Assembly (NCBI RefSeq): GCF_023065955.2
Contig: NW_026622897.1
Location: 1 to 64,000 of the forward strand
DNA from: Ursus arctos
Taxonomy: Eukaryota; Chordata; Mammalia; Carnivora; Ursidae
DNA length: 64,000 nt
Direction of reading: 5' to 3'
In this document: in pieces, positions 13,160-25,033 of the stretch
How the letters are laid out: the number at the start of each line of letters is the position of its first letter
Position numbering within the stretch: the first letter of the stretch is position 1
The notes under the pieces: generated by a model
Seen by the model: the letters and a program-made list of their open reading frames with translations, nothing else
Told to the model about the DNA's origin: nothing
Databases searched by the model: none
Made by a program: the position numbers and the translations under genes

Positions 13160-13610
13160 CCCATCTCTTGCCTGAGTTCCTGGAAAAGCATCATCATTGA
13201 CCTCCCTTGCCCATCCTCAACCGTCTGGCATCTGTTCTCAACACTGCAGCCAGGATGGCCCACCAAAACAGGGTCCCATGGGGTCACAGGCCTGCAATGA
13301 CTTTCTGTCACACTCTGTCACCTCCCTGAGGCCATGTCCTATGCTGTCTGCTGTGGCCACAGGGCCTTCTTGCTGCTCCTGCATACACCTGGTATGGTCT
13401 CGCCCCGGGGCCTTTGCACATGCTTCCCCTTCTATTTAGAGGGCTCTTGATGTGATATCACTGACCTTCTTTAGATCTTGTCTCAAGTATCATCACTCTC
13501 CTAGTGAAGTACCACCTGGCCCCTATGTGAATAGCAAACACCACCCCCACCTCCCCTTCAGCATCCCCAGCCCTGTCTCCTGCTTTATATTTCCATAGCA
13601 CTTATTATAG
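13160..13610 (+). mobile_element. L2 LINE 3' region (ancient)
   Basis: The order of phrases is typical of a mammalian L2 tail: GGGGCCTTTGCACATGC, then a block reading like 'TCTCAAGTATCATCACTCTC', then CATAGCACTTATTATAG. It is diverged and has no target duplications, as expected for an ancient repeat. Confidence 0.6.
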
Positions 13611-16100
13611 TCTCCACTCCATCTCGGCAGGGAAGAAACTGAGGCATAAACTGATGGCTTCACCACCGGCTCCCCCCAGTTTCCTGGTCCAAATCCCTAG
13701 GGGAAAAGGTGCCCCGGGGGCTCCTGCACAGCTGGGATGCCCGGGACAAGGGGTCCACCCACCTCTTGCACCCTGAACACCATCAGGAAAGGGAGCCATA
13801 CGAGGAATCCACCTGCACATGAAACCTGAAACCAGACACCTTCCTCGATGACAGGTGAGCACACACGCTTCCTCCCCTTGCCGGAGGTGCTCACCCAAGA
13901 AAGCTGAGCAGAGATGCTTCCCAGGGTCCAAATCTCCCTCTGGCTAAGGTGCTGGGAAACAGACATCTGATCCGACCACCCTGCCAGGCTTGGACCCTCT
14001 CAGTGAGTCCTAAGACCCAGAGACTTCTTTGCACTCCAGCTCAATCCGTGTCACAGAGAAGCAAACTCCAGCCTCACAAACGTGTTCATCCTTAGCTCTG
14101 GAATTCCCTGGGTTGTGTCTACACTGGCCCACACAGGGGTCCCATGCAGACTACTCCGCAAATGCCCTAGGGTTGCAAGCCACTTTCAAGCTGCCCTTAG
14201 AAAGGCAGAAACTGGCCCGATTAGGCAGACCAGCCAAGTGACTCGATGTGCTGCAAACTCGGACAACATCCTCCCTGAACACCAACACTTCTGAGTCCAA
14301 GCTTCCAACCTTTGCTCACTGGGCACTGAGCACCATGTCAGCAGGAGCACTGCTCTTTCAATTCACTGGCCTCCCAGTCCTTCCAATCAGAAACCAAGCT
14401 CCAGTCACCACTCTATTTTCCCTTCAGAGAGAGAGGTCAAATGGTGGAATAAAACACTCCCTGTGCACAGCACACTTCTATCCACATCGAATTCCTTGTT
14501 CTTTCTCATCCGGGCAGCCCTACAAAACCCCGATCAATGAGAGATACCACAAGTTCAATCGTCACGTATATATTTGACCTTGTGTTTTTCCTTTCAGTAT
14601 TTTTATATCAAAGTCAATGTCTCTATTGCTTTGTTAAAATAATAATAATAATAAATAATAATGATGATAATAAGTAATAATAATGATAATGATGATGACA
14701 TGGTCACCTAAGGGTCTGGATCTCCATAGCCAGACAACATGGCTCTGGTCTAGATAAGGATGAAGACACAACCTCAGCCCATGAAGCAAACCCCACATCC
14801 TCAGGGCAAACCCCACATCCTCAGGGATGCCAACATGCCTCATGGGTGAAGAGTTCCTTTGCTACATGGAGTTGTCTGAGTCCAAAGGATACAGGCAACC
14901 CCCAGCATTCATTCTGTTTTCTTCATCAATTCCCCAACTCAAGTCGCAAGTGACTCACCAGGTCAAGCTTCCAGAGCCCAGGATGAGCCTCAAGGTAAGC
15001 AGCCCCCCCCCCCAGGGAAAGCTAACGGGGGGCTCCATTTCCTTTGGGAGCACAATGTGGCACTCCCCGAAGTCCTAGAGAACCCACACTCCTTCTCCCT
15101 TTCTCCCTCTCACAAAGGCCACCAAACCCTGTGACAGCTCTGAGGCTGTTTTAACAAATAATTTCTAATGTCGGAATGTGGCTCACAGAAGAGAAAAACA
15201 TGAATACCCACAAAGGATTCCTTTAATATTTCAGAAGACTTTTCCCATTGTTTAATTAAACCAGAAAATAAAAACGCACAGATAGCTCCTTCCACTAGCA
15301 GGTCCGATTCACTTCACTGATGGAAAGTAGAGCAGGAAATAAAAGAGTAACAGATGTTCTGAGGACCCACCATGTCCATCACCTCAGGTTTGAAACTTCT
15401 CACGCATGCAAGGAAGGAAGCAGCACCAAACATCTCAGCCTGGCAACTCTGACAGTCTGAATTGGAGTGACAGGGACAAACAATGAGGCTGTGTGTGTTT
15501 GGTGAGGCTGGTTGCCCTGAAGAAGGGGCTCGGCCAGCTCTCCACCTGTGCCTCACCTGTCCTCAGCCAGGAACCTGCTTGCAGCCCTCACCTGTCACAA
15601 CGGTCACACGGGAGACTCACAGCCACCGCTGGAGCCCGCCCTGCCCACACCCTGCTACAGAATGCACTCAGCTCTCCTTTGGGACCCCTGTCACCTCTAC
15701 CCAGACCTGGAACAACCCTGTCTGCTGCAAAGCTCCAGGATTCCCCCTCTTCTTCCAAAATCACACTGGCTCAAGGCTTTCATGAGAAGGGGAGAAGGCT
15801 ACCTAATATATGGTTCACACCTTCTTTCCCCTTGTCATTTCTCTCCACTTACCTTCCTACCTGTGCAAACTGTTAAGTGACGTATCCATGGAACATGAAC
15901 ATGCTCTGAGATCTCAATCTTTCATTGCAGCCTTCTCTTCCGTATCCCTAGGACAGGGAGTTTTAAATTTATAATAATAATAATTTTAAAATTATTATTT
16001 ACAGAAAAATACAGCCCAAATCACCTCGTTTTTAGTTGCTCTTCATTAGGCAGGACAATTTCTGTGTAAAAAGCCTTTCCATAGAGATGACCTTACAGCA
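13611..16100. other. Unique sequence without a recognised gene
   Basis: This stretch contains an AAT microsatellite (listed separately) and scattered AT-rich patches such as 15960-16005. Open reading frames up to about 127 codons occur, but none shows domain similarity, convincing splice sites or a clear start context. Confidence 0.5.
14637..14698. repeat. (AAT)n-type microsatellite with ATG interruptions
   Basis: Repeated AAT units with interspersed GAT and AATG variants over about 60 bp. Confidence 0.9.
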
Positions 16101-16107
16101 ACTTCTT

Positions 16108-16442
16108 TTTTTTTTTTTTAATTTTTTATTATGTTAGTCACCATACACTACATCATTAGTTTTTGATGTAGTGTTCCATGATTCATTGTTTGCGTATAAC
16201 ACCCAGGGCTCCATGCAATATGTACCCTCCTTAATACCCATCACCAGCCTATCCCAATCAACCACCCCCCTCCCCTCTGAAGCCCTCACTTTGTTTCCCA
16301 GAGTCCATAGTCTTTCATGGTTCATTCCCCCTTCTGCTTACCCCCCCCTTCATTCTTCCCTTCCTTCTCCTACTGATCTCCCTCTTATTTCTTATGTTCC
16401 ATAAATGAGTGAAACCATATGATAATTGTCTTTCTCTCCTTG
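16108..16442 (-). mobile_element. Truncated L1 3' end (minus strand)
   Basis: A T-rich tract is followed by the reverse complement of the same 3' UTR seen at about 9000-9330 of the full-length L1, including TTTGATGTAGTGTTCCATGA and ATAACACCCAGGGCTCCATG. Weakly matching flanks, ACCTTACAGCAACT before and ACCTTCCAGCAATC after, may be a mutated target-site duplication. Confidence 0.85.
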
Positions 16443-17420
16443 ACATTTCACCTTCCAGCAATCTCATAAAGAGGAAACAAACTCTGTGGGATAACCTGAC
16501 TCACCCAGCATCAGGCAAGCAGTTCCAGAACTCAGCCCAGGGCTCCTGATGCCAAGCCCCTTGAAGCCACCAGCTTGCCTCTATCCAAAGGAATTCCCAA
16601 AGACTCTCCTTCTGACTCCACCACCAAAGAAATGACAGAGAGAATATGGCACCTGAAAATATTGAGATGACACATCTAGGAAAGCTAGATAGTCAAGCTC
16701 AACTTTTAAACAGGAAAAGTATGCTTTGAATAATTTTGAATTTTCCCTCAACCCGCACTGTAACTCTTTGGATGAAACATCACCTTTGACAAATGACAAG
16801 GCATCATCCAAGTGTGTATCTGACGACAAAAAGCCATCTAACTCTAAATGGTGGCCACTCAACCACACCTTAGGCCCAACGGAATAAACACTGTGAGATG
16901 GAGGAACAAAGTATATCTTAAAAATACACAAAGAGTAAATCTCACCTTCCCTTCCTAATAAAAGAGTGTTTCTGGGAAACAGCTGTTCAAAATACATTCA
17001 TAAGCAATAAACAAACAGGGAAAATGGGATGCCCTGCAAAGTTCTCCCTGCTCAGAAACTACGTACCTCTTTCAGCAAATCCAGAACGCTGACAAGTACT
17101 ACTTCAGTTTTACTTCATGGCTCAACTAGAGCAAAGAGAAAAGCCCAGGAGACGGTGGGTTAATGAGAGGTTTTACCTCCAGTCCTGACGTGGAGATGAC
17201 ATTTCGCCAAATGGACCTGCCGCTTTCTCTGAACGCTGGTGTCCCGTGTCAAGTGGCCTCACTGACTCAGACGCAGACGTTCAAAACCTCGGGTCTCGCG
17301 GAGCCAGAGCAGAGAAGTGCTGTCAGCTGGGGAGAAGGCGGCTCCTCGGACCTAAAGCCTGCACACCTGCTGCGGTTTCTGGGGGAAGGGGAAACACACA
17401 CTTGTCTTTAAGTAGTAATT
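16443..17420. other. Unique sequence, no gene recognised
   Basis: Nothing beyond random short reading frames. CpG content rises from about 17170 toward the GC-rich patch that follows. Confidence 0.4.
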
Positions 17421-17437
17421 ATCTTCACAGACCATTC

Positions 17438-17690
17438 CCTCTGTCCTGGGGGGACAGGGCACACAATGCTGAAGCCCCCAAACAGCTCTGGGGCTTCTTA
17501 CTGCCACACCTGTGCCTGAGGGAACAGGGAACACCCTGCTGAACTTGGGGAACTGCTCAAGGTCCATCACCTGCACTGTGTTGGGGGACAGGGGACACCC
17601 CACTGAAGTTGGGGACTGTGCGGTCCTTACTCTCGCTCTTGCTGGGGAACACGGGAAACCCTGGAATGTCTGCGACCCATCCCACAAAAG
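17438..17690. repeat. Degenerate ~66 bp tandem repeat, four copies
   Basis: A motif of the form CTGTxCTGGGGGACAGGG...ACACxxTGCTGAA recurs at about 17441, 17510, 17576 and 17638. The spacing shrinks from 69 to 62 bp and the copies are strongly diverged, so this is an old tandem array. Confidence 0.6.
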
Positions 17691-17699
17691 CTCTGCTGA

Positions 17700-18162
17700 G
17701 CGGGCGCCCTGGAGTTCCTAGGTCTGGGGCACACGGCCAGGTGACGGAGACTGGGCAGAAGAGACTTGCAAGGGAAAAAGAAAACTCACCTTAGTCTCCA
17801 CGATGAACTCTCTCCACACTCCCTTCCAGAACCCCGCCTCCCACCCGGGGTGCCCTCTACTCCCGGACCCCCACCCTGGCACACAGCACGCACTCACTCA
17901 GCCAGGAACTCCACAGGTCGACTCTCTCAGAGCTCCGGGTCTCTGGCTCCAGGTCTGCATCCTCGGGCTGCTCCGGGTCCGCCCGCAGAGACGTGGCTCC
18001 ACCCCCACGCGGTGATTGGTTGGGGAGTGTGGCGCTTCCAGCCCCTTGGATGCCGGGCAGCCCGCCCCCCTGACTCGCAACTCTGGGAGCGCAGGGGGTC
18101 CAGGAGGTGCCTCCTTGGCATAGTGCCCTGCGCAGGCATGAGTGGGATCGTGGGCAGGGCCC

Positions 18163-18165
<3 letters not shown>
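17700..18165. promoter_or_regulatory. GC-rich, CpG-containing patch with CCAAT-box motif
   Basis: CpG-richer DNA with an inverted CCAAT box (ATTGG at 18015-18019) and GC-box-like CCACCCCC runs next to the CA repeat. This resembles a CpG-type promoter, but no downstream exon could be recognised on either strand, so the call is tentative. It could equally be GC-rich repeat-edge DNA. Confidence 0.25.

Positions 18166-18212
<47 letters not shown>
18166..18212. repeat. (CA)n microsatellite
   Basis: About 23 uninterrupted AC dinucleotides. Apparent reading frames of Thr-His or Cys-Val repeats through it are artefacts. Confidence 0.97.
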
Positions 18213-18216
<4 letters not shown>

Positions 18217-20330
18217 CGCGCGTGCACGCAGGGCCCCTTCCGCCGACCCCTCTAGCTGCAGACCACCCTCAGAGCCCTGTCCCTTCCCTTTCTGCACCAG
18301 CCCTCCCTGCTGGGGTGTGCCTGGTTCCTGGCAAGGTCAGCTGCTCTCAGACTGTTCCAGCCTTGGGCTTTAGGAAACGCAATGCTTTCATGCATTTCCA
18401 AGGCAATTTTAAGCCCAAAAAGGAATGCTCCAGCGGGAATAGCTTTGCCTTCTTGTCTCACCCATGGAGTGGATAGTGCTTCTCAGACCTTCAAAGCATC
18501 CTTCTAGGATGAGCCCATTTGTGCTGGAATCTATATACACATGCTTGGTTCTGCAGGGAAGTGTCGAGGATGGAGAACAGACGCCCTTCCGTGCTGTCGC
18601 TGTTGTGAACCAGGAACATTTATTTTACACTTAAAAAGGAAACATAGTGTTATTGTCGACACTAAATGAAGGAACCTTTTAAAACATTTTAGAGAGACAG
18701 GAAGAGAGTTTTATTCAAACCCAAGTCAGGACGGCTGCCTGGGAGTCACAGTCTTCACAAAGAAGGGAGTGCTCCAGGGAAGGAATAGGTGGGGCAGGGT
18801 TATATATTTGTTCTGTTTTGTGTTACGTACAGAGTTACACAGCACGATGAGGAAGAAGATTCCAGAAAGTGACAGACTTTTTCTTATGTTTTCAGAATGT
18901 ACAAGTCAGCATGACTTTCATCTTACGGGAGCCAGAGAGGTTCTTTTGTGTTCTTACCTTGATGTTGGCAAAGGCATTTTTTGGTTCTCTTTTTCTTTCT
19001 GAAGCAGATGGACCATATGTGCTGGGGGCAGAAATAGGGCCCATGCTTTGAGGTTTTGCCCAGTCATTTTGAGCTGGGTAAAATGTTAAAGGATAGCTTC
19101 CCTGGGAGGCCAAGATCAGGGCCCACAGACGGTAGGAGATAAAAATTACTCTTTTCCTTATCATCACTACCAAATGGAGGAACTTGAGATGAAAGCACCT
19201 TTCATATAGTACAAAGAAATCCAAAGGACCCCTACAGAAGTTTACCTGCTCCATGGTCAACACAGGTAACAGAGGCATTCACGGTCTCTGGACTCCTCCC
19301 CTTGTCCTGCCCAAATCTCTGAAGCATAGAGATCATTTACGGTCAGAATTTTAGAACTGCTAGACATCTTAGAGATGTGTGGCACCATTCCCTTGGACTA
19401 CAGCACACAACAGAATAGCTCACTGTCACAACACGAAAGTGCCCCTGGATACACTAAGTTCTTTCTCTGCAAATTTTGCCCCATGGAAATCATAACCCTA
19501 ACACAGAAACACTGCGATGGTTGGGAAGTAAATAATCGGAGGTAAGGGAATATTTTAGCCATCTTTAGAAGCATTGTCTCACTCTGTAGAAGAGGCCGAG
19601 TGTTTTTAAATACTATTTCCGACCTTACAGCACACTCTGAACAGACCAGAGCCTCCATCAATTAAAAAAGGATAGTTCTTTCAGTAACTTTAAAATCAGA
19701 AAAATATTATAGTATCTCTATTCCTAGGGATCTTTAAGTCTCTTACTCAAAGGTCCTCCACTGAGATAATTATCTTCATGATCATGATGGGCAGAGGTGA
19801 AAAGGGCAGCCGAATTCATTCCAGTTGGCCACACAACAAAAACATCCTAATACTTCCTAGGTTTCCAGATCGAGAAGACCAGAGATAAGAGGGAAATGGT
19901 ACCCTGTATGGAAGAACAAGGGATCTGGAGTCAGTTTGGAGATCCCACTTAGGTTTCTGACACTAAAATCCTCTGTCCTTCATATCGTCTCTGAGCCCTT
20001 GTCTAACCATCTAGAAAATGGGACTCATTCTATCTACACCCTAGTTTAGAAGTTTAGGAGGGAGAATGCTACACAGAGCCAGTATGGTATCTCCCAAGAG
20101 GAGGTGCTCAGGAAGCCATAATTACCATGGGATCTATTTCTTTTCCAGAAAAAAGAGCACATGTTGAAACCGTTTTTCTATAAGATGACTCACAAGATGA
20201 TTTTCAAACCTTGAGGAAGGTCAAGAAGCTGCTATTGTGTAGTATTTCTCTCAGAAATCATGTGGTTAGACTGGTGGGGACAATAGCACCATCATCACTA
20301 AGAGTGGTGAGCTTCCCATCTCCATATGGC
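18213..20330. other. Unique and old-repeat sequence without a gene
   Basis: The only recognisable element is a diverged MIR-like segment at about 19920-20110, with the shape of MIR (GGAGTCAGxxxGAGAT then CCATCTAGAAAATGGGACT). No exon is recognised. Confidence 0.45.
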
Positions 20331-20339
20331 TATGTTGAC

Positions 20340-20766
20340 CCCCTTAACTCAGGGCCACCAGAAAGGACAGCTGGACCCCCCCCCCCAAAGTACATGTTGG
20401 CAATCATCCCCCAAGCATATGGCCCAGTGATACACATCTGAAGGGTCTCATGACTCAGGTTTTATTAGATGGTAATAAATGACCTTTTCCCAACAACAGC
20501 TAGCCCTCTCAAGGTCCTGGAAACCTTGCTTCCAAAATTGCTTAGAGTCTTACACTCTCCTAACCCCTCCCAACTTGAGGGTATATAATGGGCCACTCCT
20601 CATGACCACAGGGCAGCTCTTTCTGCCCATGGGTCCTGTCCCCCTGCTTTAATAAACCACCTTTTTGCAACAAATGATGAGGGAGCAGAAGGCAAGCTGA
20701 GGACAAAGCAGGAACTGACACCCCGCACCCCCCCACCACCATGGGATGTACATGACATTCGGGTAC
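20340..20766 (+). mobile_element. ERV LTR fragments, plus orientation (family 1)
   Basis: The segment includes a TATA-like GTATATAATGG (~20579), a GCAGCTCTTTCTGCCCA block and an AATAAA polyadenylation signal (~20651), all shared with the better-preserved LTR at 38537-38963. At about 20682 it jumps directly to the start of a second LTR (TGATGAGGGAGCAG), so the normal R-U5 end is missing. This is a rearranged or recombinant LTR pair. Confidence 0.7.
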
Positions 20767-21222
20767 TGGTTTCTGCTGGCTCCGAGTGGAGGTCCCGCAG
20801 CCAGAAGCGGCTAGACCAGGGATGTGGAGGCGATCCCATTAGACCCATCAGGAGGAAACCTCACACGGAGTCTTAAGGTTGGCAGCTGTGCTAGTCGCTT
20901 AGGTGGCTGTCCGGTGCCCAAGACAGACGACTTTGTAAAAGGACAGCAGTAAAGAGAGGGCATCAAGTTTCTGGGTCTTATTACCATCCCGGCCAGGGTA
21001 CTAACTTCCAGCCAAAAGGCAGGCTTTTTTCCTCCCCATAGAGTAGCCATGGGCTAGAGGATTGCAGCCTGACCTATCGACATGAAAGGGTTCCAATAAG
21101 ACCGTACTCCTTGAAGAGTCCCCAGAGAGGAGAGGAGAGGAGAAGGGAAAGTACTCACCAATTTTGCACCAGAGCTCAGAGTCCGGATGTAAAGACTCAA
21201 AGTCACACGTTCGGGCGCCATA
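20767..21222 (-). mobile_element. ERV 5' leader, minus orientation
   Basis: On the minus strand this follows directly from the LTR at 21223-21643. It begins with a two-base spacer and a primer binding site, then a leader with a splice-donor-like GGTGAGTA (~21160). No gag, pol or env similarity is present, so only the leader survives before the element breaks off near 20767. Confidence 0.6.
21203..21220 (-). promoter_or_regulatory. Retroviral primer binding site, tRNA-Lys type
   Basis: The minus strand reads TGGCGCCCGAACGTGTGA two bases after the CA end of the LTR. The TGGCGCCC start is the classic complement of a tRNA-Lys 3' end, while the distal half deviates from the consensus. That points to a lysine-primed (class II-like) endogenous retrovirus. 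Confidence 0.65.
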
Positions 21223-21643
21223 TGATGAGGACACGGAATACACGTGAGGTTCAGTGGGGTGGAGTCCGGGGCCGACGACCAAGAAAGAATTCTTGAGGCG
21301 TCTTTGGTGCAAAATCGGTGATTTATTAAAGCACGGGGATAGGACCCGAGGGCAGAAAGAGCTGCTGCACTGGGGTTGTCAGGGGGGACTGATTATATAC
21401 TATGGGGTTGGGGGAGCTTGTAAGGAAAAAGGGAGGTTGAGAAAGTACTTTCATATGTTAAAGAAGCCTTGTGGTGGGGTTGGTGGTTGAGCTGTTTTTT
21501 CCTCTAGCAAGGCATTAACATTAAAATAGTTGGGAGCTTCCTGGAAGAAAGTCACACAAGTCCGCCCAGGAGTGGGGGTGGGGGGAGGTTGCAGGGTGCG
21601 AGCTTGTGCCTTGTGTGCAGCCAGACTTCTGTTCCCTCATCTG
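21223..21643 (-). mobile_element. ERV LTR, minus orientation (5' LTR of the relic)
   Basis: The reverse complement aligns end to end with the LTR at 38537-38963: the TGATGAGGG-type start, TATATA, CTTTAATAAA polyadenylation signal and AAGACGCCTCAAGAATTC block. Its CA end abuts the primer binding site, which identifies it as a 5' LTR. Confidence 0.8.
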
Positions 21644-21654
21644 TTCCTTCTGTC

Positions 21655-22350
21655 CACTGACAGGTAGTTAAAACAAGCAGGGTGATCTTCCTCCAGGAAC
21701 TCAGCTGCCTCAATATTGATACTTTGATAAGGGCAAAAGGCAACCTTGGCTTGACATGAGTCCGAACACCAGGATCCTGCAAGTCTTCTTCAACATATAA
21801 AAATCCCTTTAGAAACTTCCTTTACCTCTGCCACTCCCCAAGATACATGTTAGCAATCATCCTCTGAACATATGGCCCACTGATACACATCTGAAGGGTC
21901 TCATGACTTAAGGTTTCACTAGACCGTAGTAAATGACCCCTCAAGGTCCTGCAAACCTTTCTTCCAAATTCCTAAGAGACTTCCACTATCCCTAACCCCA
22001 TCCCGACTTGAAAGCACAGAATCAGTCACTCCTCACAATCTCAATGCAGCTCTTTCTCCCCATGAGTCCTGTTCCTGTGCTTTAATAAAACCACCTTTTT
22101 TTTTAAAGATGTTATTTATTTATTTGACGGAGAGAGAGACAGCCAGCAAGAGAGGGAGCACAAGCAGGGGGAGTGGGAGAGGAAGAAGCAGGCTCCCAGC
22201 AGAGGACCCCGATGTGGGGCTCGATCCCAGAACCCTTGGATCATGCCCTGAGCTGAAGGCAGATGCCTAACAACTGCACCACCCAGCTGCCCCTAAAACC
22301 ACCTCTTTTGCACCAAAGACGTCTCAAGAATTCTGTTTGCTCCCGGACCC
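21655..22350 (+). mobile_element. ERV LTR, plus orientation, split by a CanSINE
   Basis: This copy shares TGCAGCTCTTTCTCCCCATG, the AATAAA signal and the GCACCAAAGACGTCTCAAGA block with family 1 LTRs. A CanSINE sits at 22097-22294. The 3' end stops at about 22350, where a second LTR family begins in the opposite orientation. The U3 portion is diverged from the other copies. Confidence 0.7.
22097..22294 (-). mobile_element. CanSINE (tRNA-Lys SINE), minus
   Basis: The T-rich tail comes first and the reversed head (CCACCCAGCTGCCCC) last. The flanking repeat AAAACCACCT is at 22087-22096 and 22295-22304. Inserted in an LTR. Confidence 0.95.
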
Positions 22351-22356
22351 CAACAT

Positions 22357-22774
22357 TTTGTTGCAGAAAAATAAGAATCAGGCCAGCGAGAGACCAAGTG
22401 ACACACGGAGAAGTAGGAGAACTCGGATTTATTTTGTGCCTGTGGACCCAGATGAACTCGTGCTCCAAGTTCTGGGCCCCGGGCAATGGGGTTATAGGGC
22501 TCTTATAGGGGAATGCAGGCAGTCAGGCTCCAAGGGCTATGCTGACTGCTGGCAGGTAGGTTGAAACTGGGGGGGGGGGGGGGGGGGGGGCTGCTTCAGG
22601 CGGGAACCATAGCACAGGGGCCTGTGGCCAGAAGCCCTTTTACAGAGGCAGAAAGGGCTGCTGATCACTTGCTCCCAGCAGCGTTTCTGGTTATCTCTAG
22701 CTTCTTGTTAGTAACCTTCTGTCTTCTGGAGCCTCCTGGCCTGGGCCTGCTCTGGTCAATTTTCCTCTTCAATC
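22357..22774 (-). mobile_element. ERV solo LTR, minus orientation (family 2)
   Basis: This is the reverse complement of the LTR at 31092-31469: it starts TGTTGCAGAAAAATAAGAA and ends with the AGCAGGCCCAGGCC block. It contains a long G run (~22569-22590). Both family-2 copies have a TATA-like box and an AATAAA signal. Confidence 0.8.
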
Positions 22775-23142
22775 TGAGCAGATTTAGTTCCCATGGTACA
22801 TCATTTTTTTATGCCATTCTCTAAAAAAGGGCTCTTGGAAGGGATGGCTGGCTCTAGGAGCCCAAACAGTGACTGCAGGAGCCAGGATAATCCCGAAATA
22901 TCAGAAAATGAGTAAGTACCAATCATGGAAATCCACCAAGTTGGAATTATGTCAAGGGAAACAGGAGACGGCACAAAGAGCCACAGCGGACTATATCGAT
23001 CCACTACACAGCCTACTGCTGGAATAAAACCAAAGCCATACCCAGGGTTCACGGTGGTGAAAATAAATTACATAGACTTTTTTTTGTAATGAGTAGAAAA
23101 CAATGCACAAGAATTCCAAATGCTTGTTGTAGACACTCAGCC

Positions 23143-23639
23143 GCCCACCACAGGGGTGAAGCTAGATCCACAGAACATCTGACCTTTCCTCCTGGACACT
23201 GTCAAGGTCACTGAAACAAGGCACATCCCACCACAGAGGTGGAGCTAGATCCACAGAACATCTGACCTTTCCTCCTGGACACTGTCAAGGTCACTGAAAC
23301 AAGGCACATCCCACCACAGAGGTGGAGCTAGATCCACAGAACATCTGACCTTTCCTCCTCGACACTGTCAAGGTCACTGAAACAAGGCACATCCCACCAC
23401 AGAGGTGGAGCTAGATCCACAGAACATCTGACCTTTCCTCCTCGACACTGTCAAGGTCACTGAAACAAGGCACATCCCATCATAGAGGTGGAGCTAGATC
23501 CACAAAACATCTGACCTTTCCTCCTGGACACTGTCAAGGTCACTGAAACAAGGCACATCCCATCATAGAGGTGGAGCTAGATCCACAAAACATCTGACCT
23601 TTCCTCAACACTATCAAGGTCACTGAAACAAGGCACATC
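23143..23639. repeat. 83 bp minisatellite, six copies
   Basis: The phrase GCTAGATCCACA starts at 23161, 23244, 23327, 23410, 23493 and 23576, exactly 83 bp apart. Copies are nearly identical apart from single-base variants (CACCACAG against CATCATAG) and a 4 bp deletion in the last copy. Reading frames through it are non-coding. Confidence 0.97.
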
Positions 23640-23854
23640 TCAGAAACTGTCAGAGCCACGAATAGCCTGAAGAAACGTGATGACCACCTGCCATGTGCTG
23701 CCCCACGTGGGACCCTAGAGCAGCAAAGGCAGAACAGAGGGAAACCGGACACAATCTGACCTTCAGATAGTACTAAGTTACCAATCTTGGTTCATTAACT
23801 ATAATGATTCTGGAAAAAATAGAAACAGAATAGAGATTCAAAGTCCAATAAGAG

Positions 23855-23988
23855 CGGGGCGCCTGGGTGGCCCAACAGCTTAAGTGTCGGACTCTTGATC
23901 TCAGCTAAGGTCTTGATCAGAGGGTCCTGAACTTAAGCCCTGCGTTGCCAATTTTACTTCAAATAACATTTTTAAAAATTCTAAAAAT
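23855..23988 (+). mobile_element. CanSINE, plus, short and old
   Basis: The head CGGGGCGCCTGGGTGG is recognisable and the 3' part is degraded. Flanked by CCAATAAGAG and CAAATAAGAG (23845-23854 and 23989-23998). Confidence 0.85.
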
Positions 23989-23999
23989 CAAATAAGAGA

Positions 24000-25025
24000 A
24001 CACTGGAAGCCTAGAGGAAATGGGTAATTTCTAAATAAAAATGCACATACACAAAATGGACCCTGATAGAAGGAAGATAGAAACAGACCAAGGAGCATGA
24101 AAAGGTCACGGTAAGGCTTAGAAATGTCCCATTGGAAAACTCCCCAGAAACGGATGGGTTCATAGGAAACACCTGAGTGTTCTGATGATCCTATCAAAGC
24201 TTGACGTATTTATAGAGTTCATCGAATGGAGGATTCCAGGGAAATGTGCCGCCAATTCAACCGTGACTTTCTGAACAAAAGAAAAAAAACCAGTTGATGA
24301 GTTTCCTTCCATTCAAAAAAGAAAAGTTAATTTTTAAGCAATTCCGGTTTGGTGTAAATAATCTAATGAAACATAAATCACGTTGCCGTTTTTAACACAC
24401 CTACTTCACGTGCATCCAACTGTCAACACGGAGCAGAGAGGACCTCGCATTGGGCCCAGGGTGGCCAGGCCACCGGCCCCACACGCACCTGCTCCAGCCC
24501 CACGCACACTTACAGCCAGATGTTCTCGGTGCTTCTCCTCTCCGAGAAGCAGAATCCGTGAAAAGCACTATGGCGTGCCATGGTTATGAAGGGCCAAAGC
24601 CCCAATGAAGGGACACTTGTGTAAGATACGTCCTGCTGAAATGCTACAGGAGAAAGCAAAAATAAACCTGTGGGAAAGTTGGACACCGAGGGTTCTGTGC
24701 TCGCCTTGGATGACACATCTCTGGGGAACCCGCCATGGATCTCCCTCCTGTGGCCTGAGGACCGTCTCTCTACTTTGTTCGCACAACCCCAAATGGTCTG
24801 GAAGCCGCGGGCATCCCCACCACCCACTCACAGTTTAGCTGTGGCCAGTTCACCTGCTCAGGAAAGGTCTGGGGAATCTCTGACATTTAGAGTTCTGCGT
24901 ATCTAGTGTCATCATTTGGAAATTCCAACTGAAATGCAGCCCACCATTCCTGTCCCTTGGCAGGAAAAGGGAAAGAGGACAAAAAGCAAACTAGAAGGTA
25001 AATGTACACAAGTCAGTGGATATCA
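24000..25025. other. Intergenic sequence, no gene recognised
   Basis: No recognisable exon, repeat or RNA gene. Short reading frames only. Confidence 0.45.
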
Positions 25026-25033
25026 GGACGATG

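Noticed and set aside
14637..14698. AAT-rich tract as a CRISPR-like or origin-type repeat array
   Set aside because: It is a simple microsatellite without spacers, in a mammalian genome.
17857..18476. Reading frames with Cys-Val or Thr-His repeats
   Set aside because: They read through the CA microsatellite; no other coding evidence.
23143..23639. 83 bp repeats as a coding repeat protein
   Set aside because: 83 is not a multiple of three and every frame meets stops.
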